Positions 46,107 to 56,589 of a stretch of 64,000 bases of DNA are shown one piece after another. The translations under genes and the position numbers were made by a program. Every line of letters begins with the position of its first letter. The first letter of the stretch is position 1. The notes under the pieces are model-generated. The model worked only from the letters and a program-made list of their open reading frames with translations. It was not told where the DNA came from and searched no databases. The stretch lies in the NCBI RefSeq assembly GCF_000471905.2, contig NW_006500178.1, forward strand, positions 1,377,491 to 1,441,490. Direction: 5' to 3'. This DNA is from Amborella trichopoda. Lineage: Eukaryota > Streptophyta > Magnoliopsida > Amborellales > Amborellaceae.

Positions 46107-46496
46107 GAAAAAAGTTTATATAAGGTTGCAACCTAAAAATGTAGAATTACAGATGCACCTAAAAAATCCATCGAAAAATATTGTTTTAATGTTAAAAAGC
46201 CCTCTAATTGATCATCTCGACATCGACATATATGAATATGAAAAAAAATAAGATTTTGAGTCCCATAAATAGTTCATCTTGCAACACTTTGTCTAGACTG
46301 TCCACTTTCAAGATTTTCATATGTTTATAGATCTACTTGATTTTAGCTATTTTTGGAGTTTGAAATTTTATACTTAGATATGAAAATAGCTTTTGAGATA
46401 ATCTTAAGATTTTTTTACACCAAAGCTACATGATAAAATGTGGAGGTGCGTCCTAATTGGATTGTTTAAAGTTGCAACCTTATAGAAACCACACCC
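46107..46496. mobile_element. family A MITE, perfect 9-bp TSD
   Basis: Starts GAAAAAAGTTTATATAAGGT, ends TATAGAAACCACACCC. ATATTTAAT flanks both sides (46098-46106, 46497-46505). The best full-length reference copy of the family. Confidence 0.93.
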
Positions 46497-46505
46497 ATAT
46501 TTAAT

Positions 46506-46551
46506 ATCTAATATAGTCCCTAAATAGTTGGGATAAGATTATGATAATGTT
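46506..46551 (+). mobile_element. RTE LINE 3' tail fragment
   Basis: AGTCCCTAAATAGTTGGGAT then AAGATTATGATAATG matches the 3' end of the LINE at 7180-7225. Confidence 0.5.
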
Positions 46552-46736
46552 GATTGTTAATATGGGAGTGTTATCATGTAAAAATAGATCAATTTTAGAA
46601 ATGATATTTTTGAAGAAAAATTTTGACCATGGATTTTGTTTCAATGTAGAAGAACCACTATTTCACATTCATTGTTAGGATGGATGTGTGATGCGTCAAG
46701 GGACGTAAATGTAGAACTGCATTCGACGTATACAAC

Positions 46737-48487
46737 CAGGGTTTGAAAACTCATCGAGTCGAGCTAGACTAGCCCGGTTCAACCCGAGAATCGTCTGCTA
46801 TCGAGTCGGTTCCACAAAAAAACCGAGAATCGCCCGTGTCTAGAGAGAACAGGGCGATTCTCCATAGTGAATCGCGAGTCTCACCGAAAAAATCTGAGCA
46901 TTCTAGTAAATTTTTGGGTCTACAAGTGGGCGCCTCACGTGGCACTTAAAAATCCTTCGACATATCTACACGTGGTAACTCACCTCACATGTCTACCCCC
47001 TCGCTTTTCTACACGCGTAATGTAATATGATATTGCATTGAATTTATAGAGAACAAAGCAACACTCATCCTTCGATGTGGGATAATTATCACAAAAAATC
47101 ATTAAAGCAAGACAATTGAATATATATTATTATAGAAGCTAAAAAAATCACATTAGGCGACATGGTGTGTTGGTTGAGAACTTCGATTTTTCGGTGGACG
47201 TCTAGCGTTCGAACCTCAGAGCGCGTCCTTGTTTATTTTGTTGTCAAAAAAATTGTTTATTTTTGTTGTCAAAAAAATAAACATGGGCAAAAAAAACTGT
47301 TGTTAAAAAATAGAAAAAATAAAAAATAAAAAGCTTTTCAAGATAAACATAAAAAAGATAATACAACATTTTTTTATTTTTCTTGTAAAAAAAATACAAG
47401 GTAATATAACAACTATTTCTAGCAAAAAAATAAAACAAAAGGCATAAAAAAATAAAATGTACTTTAGCAGCATCATTTTTTTATTTTTCTTGTAAAAAAA
47501 TAAAAAGTAATACAACAAGCCAAAAAAAATGTAGTATACATCTTCTTCTTTTATAAAAAAAAAGAAGATAATCAACAAGTATCATATTTTTCTTGTAAAA
47601 AAAAAAGAAAGATAACACAATAAGTATTTCTTGTCAAAAAAATAAAAGGTATTTCTTAATACAACTTAGGAATAAATGGTCTAATTATATTTTTTATTTT
47701 TATAACATGATGGACTTTAACATAAATTTAGTAATATTAATTTAAAGATAGGATTCATACAATGAGGCCATTTGAAGCCTCTCTCTTTCTAGTAACAATC
47801 TCTTCCACTAATTTATTCTAGAAACCTAAAAAATTAAAAAAAATTGATACGCATTCTTATAATTTCTACATTGATAACTAAATATTTTACTTTATTTATT
47901 AATTTTTGTATTATAAATTATGTAGTGTACTATTTTTACAGTTGTCAATAATACATTTTAAATTAGATGATATTACAAAATATTTTGGATTTGTTATTAT
48001 TTATACAATAAAATAATTATAAAATATTGTTGGTTTATAATATTATAGTTAGTTAGGTTGTAAAAATTTGGGCTTTTTTAGTGGATTAAGGTCTTCCGCC
48101 AATTCGATATTTTAGTGGCCAATTTTTCAACGATTTAGTCAACTCTTTATTGTAGTCCATATATGATTATATACATAATCCATGATAATTCTATGATTTC
48201 TTTTGTGTGATGTAAATTTAATGGTCAACATAAGTTCATACAAGGAAAGAACATCCCAATATTCATAAATTGATGAAAATAATGAAAGTTAATTATGTAG
48301 TACCCCCATTTCTTATTGGATTATTAAAAAACAACATTTATAATGAATTTTAATAATTTTTTTGGATTTTTTTAAAGCTTAATCCGAGCGATTCGGCCCG
48401 ATTCCCGATCCGAATCACCGATTCGTCGATCCAGATCGGTTTTTGGGATTCCCGATCAGGGTCATCGATCCGTTTTTTAAACCACTG
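46737..48487 (+). mobile_element. hAT non-autonomous element, perfect 8-bp TSD
   Basis: Left end CAGGGTTTGAAAAC, right end (reverse) CAGTGGTTTAAAAAACGG. TATACAAC flanks exactly at 46729-46736 and 48488-48495. No transposase; the interior is T/A-rich with repeated TTTTTTATTTTTCTTGTAAA (47368, 47480, 47585). Contains a tRNA-like module. Right ~130 bp is the sequence repeated at 21950-22057 and 23950-24050. Confidence 0.92.
47155..47240 (+). repeat. tRNA-like module with A- and B-box inside the hAT
   Basis: TGGTGTGTTGGTTGAG fits a pol III A box loosely; 37 bases on, GCGTTCGAACCTC fits a B box (GGTTCGANNCC). T-rich runs follow. The hAT block at 23942-28060 has a matching B box (GGTTCGATTCC, - strand at 24649-24659) in the same relative place. 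Confidence 0.45.
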
Positions 48488-48924
48488 TATACAACACTTT
48501 TCCTACTATATTAGCTCCAATGCTTGGAATTTTTTTGTTACCCCAAGTTTTGGGGATGTAATCTCTAGAATCTAACAATCAACCTCCAAAAAAAAAAAAA
48601 AAAAAACTAATTTATTTTGTGTTCCTTAAGATTCAAATTATTTTGGGAGCAAGATTGAGGTGTTTAATGATTCAAAAACCATTTTTTTATTTTTGGAAAT
48701 ACTCATTCAATGACACCTAGATGGAACACAAGATTTCCGATTAAAACGGTTCCCAAATAACTCTTTTTCCAAAGGAGGTGTTGTGCAGTATGCTACGTAG
48801 GAGCACACCATACATGCTTTATGTTGTATATATTGAAAGCATATACAGCTATCTTGCTAGCATAAAATTTTGTCAAATTTCATCATGAATCTTAAATTTA
48901 ATAGTAGAATTATGGAAGATGATT

Positions 48925-48990
48925 CATGTAACTGTAACTGACCTCAAATAGTTGAGATAAGGCTTAAATAATGATGATAATGATAATAAA
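48925..48990 (+). mobile_element. RTE LINE 3' tail fragment
   Basis: GACCTCAAATAGTTGAGATA and AGGCTTAAATAATGATGATA, the RTE 3' end with its ATGATGATA tail. Confidence 0.6.
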
Positions 48991-49124
48991 GAACAATACA
49001 AAAGTGATAGCAAGTATGAATGTCGACGTCTAATACATGTCCAAGTTGTTCAATTGTGTAAAATGGCAATACAACAATACATATTGTCACATGTTAATAT
49101 GGACCCTGTTTTTTTGCGGCCAAG

Positions 49125-49390
49125 CCCACATATGTAGAAATGCATGCCTCTTAATAAATATATTTTTTAGATAGATTTTAGGACTTAATTTTTAAGGACA
49201 TATAATCTCTAACATGGAGATCATGAATATGAAAAAATAAATAAATTTTAAAAAATAAAAATAATAATTATAGTAAGAAAACATTTGGACTGTTAATTTC
49301 CATTGTTTTTAGATAGAACACCTATTTGCATCCATCTTTAAGATGGATGTTTTATATTTTCTAAACCGCATATGTAGAAATGCGGTCTAA
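49125..49390. repeat. MITE-like repeat (family G related)
   Basis: CATATGTAGAAATGC occurs near both ends (49130, 49370) in the same orientation around a body with ATAATCTCTAACATGGAGAT. Confidence 0.4.
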
Positions 49391-49487
49391 CACGTATGAA
49401 ACAGTTTTTCTTTTAACATTTGTATAGCCTATTAGGATATTTGAATTAAATATAATATAAATTCTCTCATTTGTTCGTGCATGTATA

Positions 49488-49600
49488 CTACATGTAGTGG
49501 TAGAGTGGAGTGATTCTACCTTGATGATCCTTGAAGTTCGATTTGTAAGCCCGAGGGAAATAATGCGTGAGACGACAGCCTCGATGTCTAGTGGTAGCGT
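49488..49600 (+). repeat. possible tRNA-derived SINE-like sequence
   Basis: TAGTGGTAGAGTGGAGTGAT (A-box-like) and GAAGTTCGATTTGTAAGCCC (B-box-like) are about 40 bases apart; the motif CTAGTGGTAGCGTGAT recurs at 49589. No poly(A) or TSD seen. Confidence 0.35.
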
Positions 49601-50300
49601 GATAGGGCTGGCAATTGGCTGGGTCGCCTGCTCAGCCCAGACGGCCGAATTTCAGAAAATAAATGGCTTGGGCCACAAACTATGGCCTGAGTGTGGGCCC
49701 GAGCCACAAACTATGGCCTGAGCATTGGGCCCGGTCCACAAATTCTCGCCTGAGGGTTAGTCTTTAGCTGAGCCACCACGACTTTGGGGTGGCTTAGGGC
49801 TCACACCGTTTGACCAGCATTTTTTTTTCACTATTAGGCCCTACCCAGCCCGGCCTAGACCATGCTGGTGCTAGGCTTGGGCTAAGCCTGACTAGCGTCC
49901 ATGAACCAAGACCAAGCTAGGGCAAGACAGGCTCAATCCTTTGGGTGTCCTGTGAGTGAATTTTTAGCAGTGTCTAGACTAGTCCGTATATTCTGACAGC
50001 AATGTCTGACATATATGACAGCAGCCTGAATGCAGAGCTTAAGAGTGTGGTTCCCCGTTTGGTGTCAGAGATCTGGACTCATGGGCCACTCATTTACAGC
50101 AGTGCCTGGACTTGTGACGCGTACCATACCTACTGTAATCTGGAGGTTAGGGTTGTACATCGACGCTAATGATACCTACTCTAATGTGGAGTTCAGGGTT
50201 GTAGACGCCTCTGAGCATAAGACATGAGTCCCCACGAAGGATCTGAATACAGGACACTGACTATAGCTGTGGACACGCATGACACACTGGTCCCACTGGG
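49600..50300. other. GC-richer unclassified stretch
   Basis: Short duplications such as CCACAAACTATGGCCTGAG (49674, 49703) and GATACCTACT/CATACCTACT with TCTAATGTGGAG/TGTAATCTGGAG (50126, 50170). No protein recognised in the two small + strand ORFs. Confidence 0.4.
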
Positions 50301-50310
50301 GACTCTAATA

Positions 50311-50685
50311 GGGTGCGGTTTGTACAGAGCCGAGGTCCTAACGATCAAAGTAAAATACACCTTTAAACAGTGTTAGGAAATGTGATTTTAATACTAAAAA
50401 TCTTTGTAATACTCTTAAAATATATTTTTATATTTAATTATAAAATTTAAAATTTCAAAAATAGTATCGATAGAGCAGATCTATGAAAATTTGAAAATCT
50501 TGAATATTGACAGTTCAAAAATAAGTTAAAAGATACACTATTTTTAAAACTTGAAATCTATTTTTTTCTCATGTCCATGCATCTTGATGTCGAGATGATC
50601 AATTTGAGGATATTTAGACCTCAAACAACCTCTTCTAGCGAAATTTTTGAAATGCACTCTAATTTATTTGTTTAGAGCTTCTGCT
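50311..50685. mobile_element. family B MITE, right tip missing
   Basis: Starts GGGTGCGGTTTGTACAGAGC with CGAGGTCCTAAC; body TGATGTCGAGATGATCAATT; ends at TTTAGAGCTTCTGCTCTAA. Confidence 0.7.
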
Positions 50686-51139
50686 CTAATGGGTATGGAT
50701 CAAACTTTGGACTTGACGTATAAAGTTCGGGTCCGGATCTAAAATCTAGACCCGAAAATTATTCGAGTTGGGGTTTGAGTCTAGCCGGACCATACCCATA
50801 CCCGAGCTGTTGCTGCACCTACTTGTATAGCCCTAGAATTACTTGTATCATGTGAATTAATACCTCCGTAGTACTCTTCTTTGGAATGGTGTAAATAAAC
50901 TTGGATCGGAGATCATTGTTCCACCGCACAATGTGACTACTTATCCATCTCCATCCAATCAAAGGTGTGACCCATCGCTTTCGTTTTGAATGTCTGGGAC
51001 CCATCATCTAAATAGGTGGACGTATTGGTACACTCACTTTTAGCAATCTTATCGCTGTCGTCTGCCACACAAATGTGACTGTTCTAGCACTAATACTTGG
51101 AGGCTGTAAGGCTTCTCAAAGACATGGCTTTGTGTAGGT

Positions 51140-51608
51140 AGTGTTAGCAATGGAACCCGCCATGGGCTAGGTTTGGGTAACCACAAAAACCTGCCTGAGT
51201 AACCGGCCCTAATCGACAGGTACCTGTTGGGGTAAAAAAGGGATAAAATTCTTTTAAAAAAAGTCTCAAAGAATATGAAAGTATGTTAAAAGTATAATTG
51301 AACAAAATATATTGAAATGAGATTAAAAAAATGGTGTTGAAATATCAATTTCTATTTAAAGGTATTTTAAAAATAATCCGAAAAAAAAATGTAAAAATAA
51401 GTATTTATGACCAAATTCCCAATCTTTTTTCAAAACAATAGAAAATTACAAGTAAATTTCTTATTTTTGAAATATTTTATAATTTTTTAAAATTTTATTT
51501 TAAGTTCCTAGCTTGACCACCCTAATGGGAAAAACCGACCACATACAGGCGCCGGTTCCATATAACACGGTTGGGTTCAAGTCAACCCTGCCGGTTTTGT
51601 GAACAGTG
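51140..51608. mobile_element. hAT-like MITE (family E)
   Basis: Left AGTGTTAGCAATGGAACC, right (reverse) CACTGTTCACAAAACCGG; flanks GTGTAGGT and GTGTACGT are a 7/8 duplication. Core matches 22351-22800 and 33480-34115. Confidence 0.65.
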
Positions 51609-51609
51609 G

Positions 51610-52060
51610 TGTACGTTTTTTCTCTTTGGCTACAACGAAGTTTGCAGGTGATTATTATTTTCTCTTGATCTTGGACATTTCAACAATCTCAAACGATAAT
51701 GCTAACATGCATGTTCCATCCTCAAGCATCAATTATTGGGGAGAAGGGCTGACACTTGAAATTAAATTGTGGGGATCTGCCAATTGATAGTCAGTGGACA
51801 CTCGCGGGATCACATTTCGCACTTCCTCTGTTGGCCAAATTTTGGAGTTCAAATTTTGGAGATACACTATAGAATCACATAGTATTTTCATAGAAAGCTT
51901 TTGAGTTTCTAAACACTCTGATCAAATTGTCCCAAAATTAAACAATGCTTTTAACGAGAGAGAAAATGGATTTGCACCTGCTGCAGCATAAGATGTTTTG
52001 TCAATCAACATCAGAAATAAAAATCTTTTCGTATGTAGATGAAAGTTCTTCTCCAGTTAG
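51610..52060. other. no gene recognised
   Basis: The ORF 51599-51787 has no family resemblance; nothing else seen. Confidence 0.4.
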
Positions 52061-52064
52061 AAAA

Positions 52065-53660
52065 TGTTAGGTTTCAAGAACCCTCTTAGATATTAAAACA
52101 ATAACCTTTAAAGTTGGATCCTACTGTGTACATAGTTAGCTAGAAACAAACTAAACGACTATGAAACATAATAAAGGTACGAGAAATAAAATACGAACAC
52201 ACAGGTTCCACCAAAACATAAAGATTTATCTGCTTTACCTGAAAAGGCTATATCTATAGGCATGGAAAACTAAAATCTATTATACTTAAGAAAATTATAT
52301 CACAGATTTTGAAACATAAAAAGTATTTTACTAACCCTCAGCTATACCCATTTAAACAACCAGTAAAACCAATCTTCGGATTGACATCACTTGTGGTTCT
52401 TCCTTCTCTTTGCTTGCTAGATAGAATGCAAGAATAATGAAATTGACTTTTTCCGAAGGTGACATCCCTCAAAATCTCTATGAAAATTGCTTCTCTACAA
52501 TAAATATTCCTCTCTGTACATGAGACATGGTTAGCTAGAAACTTATCTCTAGAAGTTCCTCTTTTATGGTGCAAGGGGCCATTGGCTCTCATAGAGAGAC
52601 GTCCACCTATCCCACAAGGTGACCCAAATTGAGCACACATAATTTTCCTCTCATTCATTATAGATGAAGATAATATTCCCATATCATATGGGAATCTCAT
52701 AAATATTGCATATATCTCAAAACATAGATAAATCCAAGCGTCTTAATATAGTTGGACATCCATGTTCTTTAACTAATATTGACTTTAGCTACAGTAGAAT
52801 TTCTATAAGACGATGATTCGCCTATCACCATCTTTAATAATTTCTACTTTGATAGCAAATCATGCTCTTGGGAAGACATCCATCACAATATTATATGGCT
52901 TTTTCCTTTTTTTTTCCAAAGAAATCTATTTGTCATTCTTGCTTCAAAAGGTTGTGCTCACTTTTATATTTCTCTAGTTCAAACAATACACTCGCATATC
53001 ATGTGCTATATTTGACTGAATGCATACTCCTAGCTTTGTACAGAACTATATGCTCTAGTAGCACTTGTTAGGTCTCAAGAACCCTATTAGATGTGGAAAT
53101 AGGAACTTTGGAAGTTGGATCCTGCCATGATCATGTAGTAACTGGCTAGAAACAAAATAGGTGACTATGAACCATAATACAGGCATGATAAAGATATCAC
53201 AAAACATACATACGACGAGAACATAAAAATTTATGTAGTTCACCAGATAGGCTATGTCTACAGGTGTGGTCAAATTGAAACCCACTATATCGATGAGAGT
53301 TACCTAATAGATTTTGAGACAAAAAATGTATCTTACTGATTTTCGATAATATCAACTTGAGCAATGCTTGAAACTACACTCTCTTGGATTACATCACCCG
53401 TCGTTCTTCTTTCTCTTTATTTTTAGCAACTATTACTAAATATACCTAAGAGATATGCGCCGGGAATGAGATTGACCTTATCTTTCAAAAGGGGATACCA
53501 GCCTTAATCTCCATTGGAACTGTTGTTCTATAAGAAATAGGTTCTACTCTCCAATGAAGCATGTATGTACCATCTCTCTAATTAGAAGCTCACTTCCATA
53601 TCTACGTGTCCCTTTAGAAGCACGTCCTACTGAATTTGGTGCTGTCCAAAATCACCAACA
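52065..53660 (-). mobile_element. short LTR element fossil
   Basis: Two long direct repeats, 52065-~52839 and 53066-~53660, both open TGTTAGGT, then TCAAGAACCCT, and share AGTTGGATCCTRCYRTG and GGCTAT.TCTA.AGG. The inner stretch (~230 bp) ends with a degraded primer-binding-site-like segment next to the second repeat, placing the element on the - strand. No coding region. Repeats are clearly diverged, so it is old and broken. Confidence 0.65.
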
Positions 53661-53689
53661 CCAAGAAATCCCATATTATGACCCACATA

Positions 53690-54720
53690 AGAAAATCCCA
53701 TATTATGTGTGATTGAGATATTTCTTTATTATGTGCGATTGCTATTAACCAATTAGATATTCTTTATGAGTTGGTTATTGGGATAATGTCGTATTAGATT
53801 AAGATGGTCCTGAGAGTCCATATTTAGTGGGATAAAGTTAGAAGTCCTAAAGTAGGAAAAAAAGAGTCTCATGTATCACTTTATGGGGAGTTGCATTTTC
53901 TATTTAAAGTAGCTCTTGTAGAGAGAGAAAGTGTGCCCTAGTTATGCCATCATATGGGAATGGTGGTTTCCTCTAGAGAAAGAGAGGGGAGTAGGGTCTC
54001 TTGTGCATAATAAGATGCAAGGTCTCTTCTTAGAGAGAAGATATCTTCCAATGTAGACAAACTTTGCGATGATGCCTTTTGTAGACTCCTCAAGATTGAA
54101 AGGCTTGTTGTTTGTAGAGAAGTGATTTCCAAAGAGATTTTGGATCGTTTATCCTTTTAGTTAGAGAGAAAGTCATGTTGCTCTTATGTCTCTATCTGGT
54201 GTTGTTAGTAATGGTTGCCAGAAGTAAAAAGAATGAAGGGAGAGTGGTTTAAAAGTGTTCGCCCAACTGTATTTTGTTGAGGTTTAGAGAGGTAACTCTA
54301 TGTTCTAAAATTTTTGATGTAATTTTTGTATAATGTATTTCAGTTTACCATGCCGGTAGATGTAGCTCTTGTGGCGTGAACCATGTAAATCTTTATGTTC
54401 TTGTAGTATATGTTTCATACTTTATTTCTCGTACTACCAAAAATCAACCCATCGGATTTAGGGCTTCCACGCACAACACCTCCTTCTCTGTGTAAAAAGC
54501 AGTTGGATTTCTTTATAAAGAAGTAGCACATATTCTTTCTCCTTTCGTTTCTTATATTATATAGGATTCTTATAGGTGTCGCATATATCCTAAAACACAA
54601 GACACATAACCCAGAGTCCTAATTTAGTGTGATTTCAACCTTCTTTACTAAGCAGGAACCCTACTTATGGTAGGATTTCCATAGGGAAGTGATTTTGCAA
54701 TCACTACCTCTAACAGTAAA
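53690..54720. mobile_element. LTR-related fossil fragment
   Basis: GTAGATGTAGCTCTTGTGGC and AACCATGTAAATCTTTATGT match, in opposite orientation, the LTR of the preceding element; 54250-54320 matches 28730-28790. Boundaries unclear. Confidence 0.45.
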
Positions 54721-55970
54721 ATCGGAGCTGCCATGCAAGTAAGGGAACACATACACACACTTATGTCAACAAATAAGGGAAATTTTATTTCTACTAGTCT
54801 TATTCATGGACTTGAAAGGTTTCTATTTTTTCGGATTTAACGTGAAAAGTTTGGAGTGACAGATCTATTTGATGTTTGGTTTGTTGAAATGTAGGTGGGT
54901 ATCTTGTAATTCAACCAAAAAAACGAAGGGATATCCAAACAATCTCTTACTTGTTTTTTACTAGTTGGATTGGATTACATGTGTTGCAAGTAAGAATGAG
55001 ATATGAAAATAAATAAAAGAAATATTTGATAATTTAAAAGTCCTTAGTAAAATATAAAAATCAATCATGAATCTTGATAAATTTTAAACTTCACACTATA
55101 AAAATATAAATTTATTAAAAAATTCATAAAAGATATAAAGTTGAATTTTTACTTTGTGGTAAAAAACAAAAAATTATTGTTTTAACATTCTAAAGTTTAC
55201 AATAATAGTAAAACTTGGTTACAATTAATTATGGATACATAATAATTCATAAAATTATATTTAAATTTTTGAAATGGTGACATGTAAATCTAAAAAAAAA
55301 AAAGGTCCAAAATATTTTTAAACTAAAGTTTATTAATTTAGAATATAAAATTTTTATAAGAATTTTAGGATGCATCAAAACTCCTAAATAAAATCGTGGT
55401 TTACGCATGTTGCACCTAAGAATGAAATATAAAAATACATAAAACAAATCTCTTCATACTATAGAAGATAATATTATTTTGTTGGAAAACATATGTAATG
55501 CACTAGTCTGATAATTGTGGTATATCAAGATGACTATACGCATTTAAAAATGTCACGATATATATAATTCATGCGATAAGAGTGCTCAAATCATATGTGC
55601 CATAAATACATAAAATCATAATTTTTTCACTCAAAAAAGCTTATTTAATATCTAATACGGATTTCTAATGAATGATATTTTTTAAAAAAACTTGCATGCA
55701 AATTTTATAAGATTTTAATTGTGGAGAGAGAGATCAAGTTGAGAGAGAAACCCATTGAAGGACAAAGGGAGAGAGATCGCGAGAGAGAGAGAGGCTAGGG
55801 TAATTAGAAAAGAGAGACAGGGGACTACATTTTAAATATGTAGAGAGAGAGAGAGAGGACATAAAAAGAGCTAATGAGGGATCATCCCCAAAACATTTGC
55901 AAGGATATCTAATCGATTTTAAATAATGAAAGAGAGAGTTAGCCATAGAATTTTTGCATGTATATCAAAT
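54720..55970. other. no gene recognised
   Basis: AT-rich, with GA-rich patches at 55720-55860. Short ORFs only. Confidence 0.4.
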
Positions 55971-55974
55971 ATAG

Positions 55975-56475
55975 GTTTAAATATGGAGAGAGTGAGAGGA
56001 CATAAAAAGAGATGTTTACATGCATATATCATAAAAAATAATAAAATTGATAATAAAATTGAAAAACAATGACACTTAACAACAAAATTCAAGGTTGGGT
56101 GTTGGGAGATGCTTTCTCTCTAATGTTTTCATCTCTATTGATAATTTCATATCATATATTTATTAAAATAAAAAATACTTATTAATTTCACTTGTTTTTG
56201 CGGTTCATAAAAAGACTGATGTATATCACATATGATTTTAAATATGGAGAGAGTGAGAGGACATAAAAAGAGGTGTTTATATACATATCTCATAAATAAT
56301 AAAAAATTAGATAATAATTTTTTTAAAAAAAACATGTATCAACCAAATAAGCCAGGTTGGGTGATGGGAGATGCTTCCTCTCTAATGTTTTCATCTCTAT
56401 TGATAATTTCATATCATATATTTATTAAAAAAAGGGAAAATACATTAATTTCATCAGTTTTTACGGTTCGTATAT
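55975..56475. repeat. ~255-bp direct tandem duplication
   Basis: Both copies run from TTAAATATGGAGAGAGTGAG through GGGAGATGCTTTCTCTCTAA and ATCATATATTTATTAAAA to GTTTTTGCGGTTC/GTTTTTACGGTTC. Copy 1 begins about 55976, copy 2 about 56239. Confidence 0.85.
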
Positions 56476-56589
56476 TAGGGATATCAAATATCTTGTGAAC
56501 TTTTTACTTGGAGAAAAAGTTTGGAAGCCATGACGAGATAAATATTAGGCAATATGGAGTTGGTGGATTTATTTCCTCAGAACGATATA

